Part shown: in pieces, positions 1 to 13,596 of the stretch
Numbering within the stretch: the stretch's first letter is position 1
How the letters are laid out: each line of letters begins with the position of its first letter
Source: Polyodon spathula
Lineage: Eukaryota > Chordata > Actinopteri > Acipenseriformes > Polyodontidae
Direction: 5' to 3'
Length of the DNA: 64,000 nucleotides
Assembly (NCBI RefSeq): GCF_017654505.1
Contig: NC_054548.1
Location: 21,898,447 to 21,962,446 of the forward strand
Made by a program: the position numbers and the translations under genes
The notes under the pieces: model-generated
Seen by the model: only the letters and a program-made list of their open reading frames with translations
Databases searched by the model: none
What the model was told of the DNA's origin: nothing

Positions 1-480
1 ATCTCAAGCACAATAGAAAGAAATCAACGTTGATGTATGGGTAAGTAAGCTGGGCTGAACAGAATGGGGGATGGAGGGGGGTGATGCTGGGATGCCAGAA
101 TCACTGTTGAGCCCTCTTGAGGTGTTGTGGGCTAGTCAACAAAACACCGAGGATGGAAGGTGTCCACTTGAGATGTGGCCTACTTAGCGTAGTTCAGACG
201 GTTGTCATGCTGATGCACTGGGGAGACCGCAATGGGTTGATCCCTGGAGCCAGCATCTGAGCCGTTGTGTGTGCTGATGTGCTGGAGAGGCAAAATGAGC
301 TGAACCCTGGAGCCAACATTATACTTCAGCAATTAACACCAGACAGAAGGATTTCTACATCATCAAGTAGAAAACAATACAAATGGATAGAGATACAGAT
401 GAATCACATTAGTTTACTGCAAAGCTATGTCTTTGTTGGTGCTTATCTTTGGCGAGAGCCGAGTTCAAACCAACATGAAG
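1..480. repeat. Repeat-like segment with an imperfect ~62-bp internal duplication
   Basis: Moderately complex sequence with no supported gene. The blocks starting near 201 and near 264 are diverged copies of each other: both begin GTTGT, pass through a CTGATG motif and reach CCCTGGAGCCA. The 111-aa ORF at 267-602 runs into the adjoining (TA)n and has no recognisable domain, so it is not called as a gene. This may be a dispersed repeat, but the family was not recognised. Confidence 0.35.
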
Positions 481-511
481 TTCTACATCTACTCTCATGT
501 AATGGAAATCA

Positions 512-512
512 T

Positions 513-584
<72 letters not shown>

Positions 585-588
585 AAAA
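512..588. repeat. (TA)n microsatellite, interrupted
   Basis: About 75 bp of alternating TA with two TTA interruptions. Confidence 0.95.
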
Positions 589-1660
589 TCAGTATTTGCT
601 AATTCAAATTAGGAGCATGTACTAAACATGCTCTTGTCTGGATTTTGTATCGATACAGTTACATCGATACAACGCCAGTAACAACTCCAATGTGAGCAGA
701 TGTTGCAATGCTGTTCTGCAGTGATACCGGTATGTAAATGCAAGTGTAAAAAAGGCTAGATGGTGTAAAAGGTTGTGGGAGTCCACTTGTAGAGAGTACA
801 GACACAGGGGTTGTGGTTGAAAAGCCAGCTAAGATGCCCAGGTTTTATTTATTTACCACTAATGATGGTAGTGTTGGTTTTTCAACAAAACATAAAACAC
901 TGCACAAAAATACAAAACCAAAGTGCTGCTCCCCATGAAAAAGGAGGTCCGGCACCAGGAGCACTCTCTTCTCTAAACTAACCCTAAGTTCCAGTTTGCA
1001 GATATACATGTGTGAGACTGAACTAAACAATTTATTTTATCGGCTTCCTTCTTAGTAAAGGGTCCTGATCCTGTCAGCTGTTCACAGCCTACTCAATATC
1101 GATTAGATCTAAGATGCTCACACTGGGCTACTTTTTTAAACATATTGGCAATCAATTATTCAATTAGAATATACCCACATTCCACACATGTCTTCCAGGG
1201 ATGGATATTTAAACCCCATTACTGACAATTTGTAACACATCAAACAAATTCGAACAAACTCCATGGAAGAATGCAGTCCCTGCTACAGATGGTCATTATT
1301 TATGTTTTGCAGTACATCAACATGTCCTTCTTTCTACATCTATGGACAAAATGATTGAGATCATTTAAAACAAAAAGGACATGAACATCATTTCAATATT
1401 TTATTTAACATCATGTAATCAACAAAACAACTAAATTATACTGGAAAAGTCTGCCTGAAGCCATAATAGTAGTACAGTATTTCATGTTAGATTTCCAAGT
1501 GTCCCATTTTTCTATTTGTGTAAGTATTCGTGAAGTACAGTATATGGACAACTACAAAGCAGGATGTAATTCAATAAGTCAACATAACATTATTCAGCAG
1601 GTTTCATTCGACAGTGTTAATTCTATAGGATGATGCAAAAGTTTTGGCCATAGGTGTACT
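589..1660. other. Unassigned AT-rich intergenic sequence
   Basis: No gene, RNA or transposon was recognised. Short ORFs such as the one at 845-1030 (minus) have no recognisable domain. Confidence 0.5.
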
Positions 1661-1666
1661 TCATTA

Positions 1667-1678
1667 ATATTATTATTA

Positions 1679-1720
<42 letters not shown>

Positions 1721-1766
1721 GTTATAGTAGTAGTAGTAGTATTACTATTTGTAGTAGTAGTAGTAT
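1667..1766. repeat. Compound (TTA)n-(TAG)n trinucleotide microsatellite
   Basis: A TTA/ATT run of about 50 bp passes into imperfect TAG/AGT repeats. Confidence 0.9.
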
Positions 1767-1976
1767 CAAATGCATTTCATATATAGAAAAAAACTGGAAA
1801 ATAAATCCAGCACGAAATTGTACTGACAACATAAGGCAGATCTTTTAACTATTGTATCAAATTGACCTTGTTAAGTAGGCCTGATGGGGCACATCACTGG
1901 GATCCCCCACAATGGTTGTATGGAAACACTGGGTCGCTAATTATGGAAATCAGCATGAAAGGCTCAATGCCTACAG

Positions 1977-3913
<1,937 letters not shown>

Positions 3914-3961
3914 CTGGAAATGCAGCTTTTGTTTACATCTCTCTCTCTCTCTCTCTCTCTC

Positions 3962-4047
<86 letters not shown>

Positions 4048-4070
4048 TAAAACAAAAGCTGCATTTCCAG
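3914..4070. repeat. Foldback: 21-bp perfect inverted repeat around a (CT)n(TA)n microsatellite
   Basis: The left arm, 3914-3934, begins CTGGAAATGCAGC. The right arm, 4050-4070, is its exact reverse complement. Between them lie about 25 bp of CT repeat (3937-3962) and about 80 bp of TA repeat. The whole 157-bp block could form a hairpin. Confidence 0.9.
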
Positions 4071-5134
4071 TATATATTTTTTATAACCCTCTGCCTGCCA
4101 CCCAAACTGCCTCGGACAGAACTTTGTGCTCTCTCTCCCCTTTCTGAGTGCAGGTGTGCCTGGCTCTCAGCAGCAGTGCAGAGCATAAACAGGCAGTTAT
4201 TGATACTGCACTGTTTTATATTACCCTGGGTCTCTCTAATCCATCAGGCCTCTTTCAGTGAGGGACAGGAGCTGGAAGTTGAGCCACACATCCTGGGCTC
4301 AGAGCTGCCTTCTTTCTCCAGCTGCCAGCATGCCAGGGGCCCTTTCATCCACCCCTCTTCCTGTCTCCCTCGTTTCTGTCTATTCATAGTCTGCAAAACC
4401 CCAGCCGGGTGGCACAGGCTCCTGGCAGGGAAGCGACTTTAGAAAAAACTTGAGTTTTTCGCCCTCTCTTAAGTTTCTTCTCCTATTTTTGATAAACACT
4501 TTGCCTTCTGTTTCCCTCTGTCCTTTCTTATTTAATGAAAAAAGGAAAAGGAAAGGATTGTTTTCAGTTTCTACTCTAATTCAATGAAATAATTTCATGC
4601 TGCCCTCCTTATTTACCTGCCAAAGTTATTTGGTTCATTTTAAAACATTCGTTTGTTTATTTTATGAAATCTGGCCAATTTAAAAAAAAAAAAAAAAGTT
4701 TCAAATTAGCAAGACCCACCCCCCTGCCCCCCTTTAAATTAGGACAAATTGCCTCTTTTTACTAATTACTGTAACACTTTGAGAGACGTGCGACTGGATT
4801 GTTGAGAAACACAGCTGTGCTATAACACAAATAAATAACTACTTCCAAAGAACTCTACAGACCAATGTATCTGTAGCACTAAACTCCTGTGCCTTTGTTA
4901 TATGGTACCCATGTCTAGGAATAACGGAATTAACTACCATCAAACAAGTACTCTGCTGACCTTGCTATCAAGGCTACAAATATATATTTTTTTCAGTAAC
5001 TTTTCTCTGAATCACTCTAAATCCAGAAAACAAATCATACACAAACAAAAACACTCCATTGACAAAGGTATGTGAATGTGGAACTCTCCCAAATGTTCAA
5101 TAATTTGCTCTTATAACAATAATGTAAATATTCA

Positions 5135-5140
<6 letters not shown>
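4071..5140. other. Upstream flank of the olig gene, higher-complexity block 4080-4440
   Basis: The 4080-4440 part is GC-richer and more complex than its surroundings, but no exon could be assigned. The rest is AT-rich. Regulatory function for the neighbouring olig gene is possible but not shown by the sequence. Confidence 0.3.
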
Positions 5141-5224
<84 letters not shown>

Positions 5225-5229
5225 TATAT
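5141..5229. repeat. (TA)n microsatellite, ~85 bp
   Basis: Alternating AT about 740 bp upstream of the olig start codon. Confidence 0.95.
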
Positions 5230-5972
5230 AATTAAAATTAGGATCATGTTAGTCTTAATTAATGACCAATAATTCATTGATGAGCTCTTCAGCAATTCAA
5301 TTAATTAGTAATTCATCATTTATTACAAATTTTAGTTATGATGCTATAGCAAAATAAAATAAAATAATAAAACAGCTATGTGAACCTTTGCTATTGAAAT
5401 AGTTGAAAGTGAAACTTATTTTTGTTAAAACAGTATTAATAAACCCAGTAGTATTTTTCTTCTGATATTAGAAATGCTTACTTCTTTAAGGAAACTAACA
5501 GCCAATTGGACAACTCAGCTAATGCATCAGCACTGCTAATTGGCTAAAGCTTCCTTGCTTAAATGCCTTCAGCTTGTTTTTGAACAAACACCCCCTGCAA
5601 TCGAGAACTGTAATCAGAGAACTATTCAACCACTGAGCTGATATACGTTCATACAGCCAACTGGAAGCTTTTGCAGAAATACTAGGACGAACGATAGATG
5701 AACAAGGAGCAGTTTTTGTAATGCAATGCACCATGGTGTGAAACTTGACTTTTTTCAAAAAGCTCTACCAGTATTTAGAAGGAAATAATTAGGCCGGGAA
5801 GAAAAAGAAAAAGAAAAAAATAGATGTATTGCTACCAGATGTATTGCTACCACAATGTTGATACTGACTTAAACAACTGAGCAAAAGATCCAAGGGCTTT
5901 CTACTGAAGTTCAGAGGCAGGAGTGAAAATAAAAGGTTTCTTGGACGTCTACTAGATTGTAACACTTACAAC
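5230..5972. other. Proximal upstream region of the olig gene
   Basis: This contains the presumed promoter and 5' untranslated sequence of the olig gene. A 16-base unit around AGATGTATTGCTACC is tandemly duplicated near 5823-5852. I could not place a TATA box or transcription start with confidence. Confidence 0.35.
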
Positions 5973-6590
5973 ATGAGCACTCCGATAAAATCAAAGTGTG
6001 GTGATGCACAGATGAACTCTTCTATCGGTGGCAAACAGAACCCAAGTGTGACATATCCAAGTGAGAACCTGGGCAGTAGGGCTTGTCTCCATGGAAACTC
6101 CAAAATCATCAAAGAACTAAGTCCAGAAGAGCAACAGGAACTAAGGAGGAAGATTAACAACCGCGAAAGGAAGAGGATGCAGGACCTGAATGTTGCTATG
6201 GATGCTCTTAGAGAGCTGATGGTGCCTTACTCTGCTGCCCACCAGCATGGTTCTAGTGGCAGGAAGCTCTCTAAGATCTCAACCCTTGTCCTGGCCAGGA
6301 ACTACATCCTCCTGCTTAGTTCTTCACTGCAGGAGATGAAGAGGCTGATTGGAGAGATGAGCGGACCTGCGCCCAGGCTTCTGCTGGCTGGATGGCCACT
6401 GTTCACAACGCAGGGATCCCTGCTTCTGACCTCTGACACCATTATGGCTAGCAAGTGCCCACTGCTGTCCTTAGAGGACCACCAGTATTCCCAGCTACAG
6501 TGGTCGAATGGTGGCCCCATCTGTCCCTGTGCCATGTGCAGGCTACCTCGCTTCATCCAATCTGTCCCCAATCCCAGGTTTTCAAAATGA
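5973..6590 (+). CDS. olig1: Olig-family bHLH transcription factor (Olig1/Olig4-like), single exon, intact
   Basis: A nuclear bHLH transcription factor expected to bind E-box DNA and act in neural progenitor/oligodendrocyte programmes, by family knowledge. The 205-aa ORF is uninterrupted. The basic region is at residues ~58-70 (NRERKRM with the DNA-contacting E-R pair). Helix 1 ([11 protein letters not shown]), a loop containing VPYSAAH, and helix 2 ([20 protein letters not shown]) follow to about residue 122. The loop form with PYSAAH, the [10 protein letters not shown] segment after the bHLH, a CPCAMC cysteine cluster near residue 184 and the C-terminal FSK are features I associate with OLIG1 rather than OLIG2/OLIG3. 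It is shorter than human OLIG1 (about 271 aa) because the alanine/proline-rich linkers are reduced. Olig genes are typically single-exon, as here. No olig2 is seen downstream and gtf2e1 lies 52 kb away, so the olig4 paralogue is a real alternative and the symbol is provisional. Confidence 0.88.
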   Translation: MSTPIKSKCGDAQMNSSIGGKQNPSVTYPSENLGSRACLHGNSKIIKELSPEEQQELRRKINNRERKRMQDLNVAMDALRELMVPYSAAHQHGSSGRKLSKISTLVLARNYILLLSSSLQEMKRLIGEMSGPAPRLLLAGWPLFTTQGSLLLTSDTIMASKCPLLSLEDHQYSQLQWSNGGPICPCAMCRLPRFIQSVPNPRFSK

Positions 6591-6684
6591 GCTCTTCTGT
6601 TAGCGTTTAACAGTTTTCTTGACATTTTCAGCTTCTTGACATTTTTGAAGAAACAATGCACTGCTGGCTGGCTGTTATGTTTTG

Positions 6685-6715
<31 letters not shown>

Positions 6716-7502
6716 TTGCTCTAAAATTGTTACAACATTCATTGTTTTAGTTTCTGAGAATTGTTTTATTTTTATACTAAAAAGGGTATATAAGGATCTT
6801 TTTGTTTCACTATGCATGCAGGGTATTTGGAGACTAATCTGTGGCAGCTTTTAGAAACATCTTGCTGTGAATAGAGATTTTATCATGTTTGTAATTGTAC
6901 TCCAAGCAAAGTGGAAGTTAAAGTGGAAATATCTGTCTAACTACATTAATTAATATGTAAAAAATAAAAGAAACACACTTACATAGAGGACATAACTACA
7001 TAATACTGTACAATGATTAACATTCGATATGTCTTTACTGAGAAGATGTGAAATTTATAATAAAATTAATTTGCATTATAGATCAACAAAGAGACATGTT
7101 TTACTTAGCAGCTGTTGCAATTCATTTTCCTGTTTTAAAAAAGAAATGACTAATCCAGTAGTGTATAATCATAACATTTTACAGCTATTGTAAACTTACC
7201 GACTATCATATCATAACACTAATATGGTATTGGGGTGAGAATTTTAGTGGGCAGACTGCTTGAATTCTAAACTTTCTGTTAAATTGGTTTATAATGGAAA
7301 ACTGCCGGCTGTTGGTCAGGAAATGTGACTGGCAGTTGGGACAATTTACATTTAGACTATTCAAATATATGTCTCAATGTGAACGTTTGGATATTTTCCT
7401 TATATCAGACACACAAGTCTGGAATAGCTATCCTGGTATAAAATTGGTTCAAGGTTGTTTATTAGTACTGTATGTAAGGAGGCAAAAGAATGGAATGAGA
7501 GG
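6591..7502. other. olig 3' flank with poly-G tract and candidate polyadenylation signals
   Basis: A run of about 22 G (6693-6715) follows the stop codon. AATAAA-type signals occur near 6963 and 7060, consistent with the end of the olig transcript. The rest is AT-rich with no gene seen. Confidence 0.4.
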
Positions 7503-7534
7503 CAATTTTATATAGTTTCCCTAGCTCCCTGTTA
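7503..7534. repeat. Second copy of the 32-bp sequence at 2360-2391
   Basis: It lies immediately beside the TA target site of the Tc1-like insertion. Confidence 0.85.
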
Positions 7535-7536
7535 TA

Positions 7537-9147
7537 CAATGCCTTGCAAAAGTATTCAGACCCCTGACCAATTTTCTCATATTACTGAATTACAAATGTA
7601 CATTGAAATTTCGTTCTGTTCCATATTTTATTTTAAAACACTTAAACTCAAAATCAATTATTGTAAGGTGACATTGGTTTTATGTTGGGAAATATTTTTA
7701 AGAAAAATTAAAAAACGGAAATATCTTGCTTGCATAGGTATTCAACCCCCACACATTAATATTTGGCAAAGCCACCTTTCGCTGTAATAACAGCTTTAAG
7801 TCTTTTGGGGTAAGTATGTACCAGCTTTGCACAGAGTGATTTTGGTCCATTCTTCTTGGCAGATTTGATCCAGGTTGTTCAGGTTGGTTGGACGACGCTT
7901 GTGGACCGCAATTTTCAAATAGTGGCACAGATTCTCAATGGGATTGAGATCAAGACTTTGACTGGGCCACTGTAGGACATTCACCTTTTTGATCTTGAGC
8001 CACTCCAATGTTGCTTTGGCCTTGTGCTTGGGATCATTGTCCTGCTGAAAGGTGAATTTCCTCCCAAGCTTCAGTTTTTTAGTGGACTGAAGCAGATTCT
8101 CTTGCAGTATTTTCCTGTATTTTGCTCCATCCATTCTTCCTTCAATTGTAACAAGATGCCCAGTCCCTGCTGATGAGAAACATCCATAGCATGATGCTGC
8201 CACCACCATACTTTACTGTAGGGATGGTGCGTCTTGCGGTTTGGGTAGTGTTAGGTTTGCGCCACACATAGCGCTTTAAGTTTTGGCCAAAAAGCTCTAC
8301 CTTGGTCTTATCTGACCACAAAACCTTTTCCCACATTGCAGCTGGGTCACTCTCATGCTTTCTGGCAAATTCCAGACGTGCTTTCAGATGGTACTTTTTG
8401 AGTAACGGCTTTTTTCTTGCCACCCTCCCATACAGGCCAGTGTTATGCAGAACTCTTGATATGGTTGACTGGTGCACCATTACTCCACTCCCAGCCACTG
8501 AACTTTGTAGCTCCTTCAAAGTGATTGTTGGCCTTTCCGTGGCTTCTCTCACAAGTCTCCTTCTTGTTTAAGCGCTGAGTTTTGATCGACGGCCTTTTCT
8601 TAGCAGTGCCTTGGTAGTGTGATGTAGCTTCCACTTCGTGATTATTGATCCAACTGTGCTCACTGGGATATCCAAACACTTGGATATTATTTTGTACCCT
8701 TTCCCTAATCTATACATTTGCATTACTTTATCTCTAACTTCTGTAGAATGCTCTTTGGTCTTCATTTTCCTTCATATTCACAGCCTTACCAATGATCCTT
8801 CAACAGTGAGGTTTTTATCCAGAAAATGTGACAGCAACTTTAATGGTTCACAGGTGGAGGCCAATGGTAAGGTAATTGTGTCCTCGTTAGGGCAATTTCT
8901 TTCATCAGTGCAAACTTGGAGCTTCCACAGCACAGGGGTTGAATACTTATGCAAGCAAGATATTTCAGTTTTTTATTTTTCTTAAAAATATTTCCCAACA
9001 TAAAACCAATGTCACCTTACAATAATTGATTCTGAGTTTCAGTGTTTAAAAATAAAATATCAAACAGAATGAAATTTCAATGTACCATTTGTAATTCGGT
9101 AACATGAGAGAATTGGTCAGGGGTCTGAATACTTTTGCAAGCCACTG
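7537..9147 (-). mobile_element. Full-length Tc1-like DNA transposon with IR/DR ends
   Basis: The ~1.6 kb element has terminal inverted repeats of roughly 220 bp and a transposase reading on the minus strand. Each end carries two direct repeats: an outer one (TTGCAAAAGTATTCAGACCCC) and a diverged inner one (TTGCATAGGTATTCAACCCC) at ~7730-7750 on the left, mirrored at ~8935-8960 on the right. This IR/DR arrangement is known from Sleeping Beauty-type Tc1 elements. The left end abuts a TA; the right end runs within 8 bp into a (TA)n tract, so the target duplication on that side is uncertain. Confidence 0.92.
7796..8765 (-). pseudogene. Tc1-like DD34E transposase, frameshifted
   Basis: It would have been a cut-and-paste transposase. 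From the start near 8765, the N-terminal helix-turn-helix (MKTKEHSTEVRDKV...) reads to about 8568, a second frame carries 8552-8142, and a third carries 8209-7796, so at least two frameshifts break it. The pieces together hold the paired-like DNA-binding region, GRVARKKPLL, and the catalytic triad in recognisable contexts: Asp in WSDKTKVELFG, Asp in QQDNDPKHK and Glu in NPIENL. The spacing suits the DD34E class. As read, the copy cannot encode a single active protein. Confidence 0.92.
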
Positions 9148-9153
9148 TGAATG

Positions 9154-10845
<1,692 letters not shown>

Positions 10846-11013
10846 TGCACAACTTGGTCCTGGAGGGTCAGTGTCCCTGAAGGTTTTTATTCCAACTGCA
10901 CCCTAAAGTACTTTATTGGACCTTATTAGAAACTTAGTTGGTCCAATAATTTAGGGTATGGTTAGAACAAAAACCAGGAGGGACACCGGCCCTCCATGAC
11001 CTGAGCTGTGCTC
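10846..11013. mobile_element. Short MITE-like element with ~50-bp imperfect inverted ends
   Basis: The left end (GCACAACTTGGTCCTGGAGG) and the reverse complement of the right end (AGCACAGCTCAGGTCATGGAGG) align over about 50 bp, including a GTGTCCCT core and a GGTTTTT stretch. The interior is about 60 bp. No coding capacity. The family was not identified. Confidence 0.7.
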
Positions 11014-11444
11014 CACTGTTCTATGCTCAAGCCAGTTAATACTGATTGTGCGCACACACACGATGAAAGCTGTTTACAGGGTATCCATGTGTTCAAGGAA
11101 AATAGCAGTTACGTCTTTACGGACTGCAGTAAGCTGAGTTGTTACTGTTTCCTGTTTGATGATGCGTGGAGCTGACTGTAAATACAATAAAGAGAAGTTT
11201 GCATTTATGGTTACAACTAAACTGAAATGTACTTTGGCTTTAAAAAAAAATAATAATAAAAGGTAATGAGGTGAGCTTGTTTATTATTAAATCTAACGTG
11301 TTATATTACGTTGTTGTTCACAAAAGTAATATTACAGAAAGTTACTTAAGAAACAAGCTACCCCAATGCTGGTTATACCCACTCGCAAGTCTCAATGTCA
11401 GCAACCAATGAGTTCATCGCATTAGGGCATAGGGCATATGCATG

Positions 11445-11448
<4 letters not shown>
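11014..11448. other. Unassigned intergenic sequence
   Basis: No gene or element recognised. Confidence 0.45.
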
Positions 11449-11518
<70 letters not shown>

Positions 11519-11532
11519 CTCTCTCTCTCTCA
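11449..11532. repeat. (CT)n microsatellite, ~84 bp
   Basis: CT repeats with a single CG interruption. The SL/RE-repeat ORFs here are artefacts of the repeat. Confidence 0.97.
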
Positions 11533-13534
11533 ACATTTGCAAACTGTTCAGAGGGATGCTCATCTCAGCGGGGGGCAGAGGGTCATATGCATCATGCACA
11601 TGGGTGGAGTAAAAAACACACACTATCATATAATACTACGTAAACCCCCCCCCCCCCCCACCCCCCAGGGAGCCAATCTCAACATGACATTATCTTCATG
11701 ACAGTAAAAATAGACATGATCAAGGGTTCTTACCTTATAAGTTAGTGATCAGAAGATGTGTCAGCTGCACAAAGAGCACATCGTGTGGTTTTCACTAACT
11801 CTACTGTGCAGAAAAAAATGTATTTTTTCTATGGGTAAATATCGGGACTTTCTTGCTATGCATTAGGACGCGGGACATTTGCTAGGAAATCGGGTCTGTT
11901 CCGACCATATAAGGACTGTTGGCATGTATGGAATGTACAAACCTTAACAGGCCACCCAATCAGTGCCTGCTTCATCACCTCCAGCCACATTCTCGATTTT
12001 TGATTATTTTTTTTTAAATGTTCTCGATTTAAAAAAAAAAAAAAAAAATCAATATTCAATAATAATTCAGGATATTCAACCTGATAAATAAGATACTATA
12101 CACCTTATTCACACTACCTCAGTAATTTTGAATGATAGTGAATGAACTCGATGGCAATCACATGGTTTAACACATGTTAAGTATGCATTATTAAAGCAGT
12201 GCGGATGGTGTTAGAAACAGTTACAGAGAACAACATTGGAGCAAGCAAATCAATCTGAATGATTGCAAACATCATATAAAGGTAGCATACTGGTAAAAAG
12301 AAGCAGCTGTTAGTATGTAACCTTTAGGGGAACTTGCATTGCAACTAGAGGTGCAATTTAATAAAAAAATAAAAAATAAAGCTTCCCTTTTTCATAACAC
12401 TTTAATACAGCTGGTGATGACGGGCTAGGCAATTAATGTTCAACCAGATTCTAGCCTATGCCAGCCCCTTACTGCTGACCCAGATGTGTAGGTAATGACA
12501 TTCGAGGAGCCTGCCACTGCCTCTTTAGAAGGAGTCATTGTGGTAACTGGGCTTTCAAAATGTCGCTTGAGGACTTAATTGATAGGGAGGGCCGAAGCGA
12601 TTACCAAAAAGTGAGCTTGCTCCACGAGAGTGGGTTGAGAATGGACTTTGAAAAGGGGTAACAGCGCTCCCTTCCCCCCACTTTCTTTTTACAAGGAGAT
12701 CAAACCCGTTGTGTAATTGCTTCACCAGCTAACCTTCCCCGATGCTAATGGGATTCTTGATGTGGTACTGGATGGTTGGCTGGTTCGGGATCTCATTAAG
12801 CCACTTCACAATACGCTCACATGCCCAGAAAATGTGTCCCACTGAATGGAGTTCATACAGCTACCCCAAAACAGGCAGCCTTAAATGGCTGGTGGGAGAA
12901 TGGTGGCAATCAGACCCTCCTGAAGAATTACATGAATAATAATAAAAATACTCTGTGCTGAAATAATTACCAGCAGAGAAGGGGGGATTACACCAAAAGT
13001 GTGAATGCCAGGCGCTGCATGTAAGGGTCAGAAAATGTTGCCTATAGCCCAGCACAAAGCAAGAGGTACATGCTATTAAGTGAGATTAAGTCTAATAGGC
13101 CTTGATTTTCTTACAAAAAGAGAGAATTAAACTAAGATTGTGAGATCAAAGTGAGCACTATAACCCAAACCCCATCGCATGCATTTACATATAGCTGCTT
13201 TGTGTTCACTTACATCTCAATAGGATTACCTTCCCCTTTTTTATTAGCTACCTTTTCTCTCCTCTTGGTGTTCTTGCCTTTCACTTTCCTGCAGTCCGTT
13301 GCTGTATTGTTTCGGAGACGCAGGGGTCGAATCGGATTTGAAGTAGCTGGACCTTGCTTTGTGTTCTGTATTAACTCATCTCTCCTCTATCTACATAATC
13401 CAATGTTGGGGTGGATGATTTGGACACAAACACAGAAAATTGCTCCCCAGAAATGTCTATAAATGAAGACTGAAAACAGTTACCGTGAATCAAAGGGGGG
13501 CAGATTTACAAATTTTCTGCTTCAGTGTATTTTG

Positions 13535-13539
<5 letters not shown>
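11533..13539. other. Gene-poor stretch with a complex block at 12400-13060
   Basis: A poly-C tract lies at 11645-11667. The 12400-13060 block is less AT-rich, lacks repeats and lacks a convincing ORF, a profile compatible with a conserved noncoding element near a developmental gene. This is inference only. Confidence 0.3.

Positions 13540-13595
<56 letters not shown>
13540..13595. repeat. (TA)n microsatellite
   Basis: About 55 bp of TA. Confidence 0.95.

Positions 13596-13596
<1 letters not shown>

Noticed and set aside
4060..4115. Fragment resembling the solo LTR on the opposite strand (CCCTCTGCCTGCCACCCAAAC)
   Set aside because: Similarity covers only about 25 bases and does not extend to LTR ends.
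6302..6817. Minus-strand 171-aa ORF overlapping olig
   Set aside because: It is antisense to the bHLH gene and runs through the poly-G tract; it is a shadow frame.
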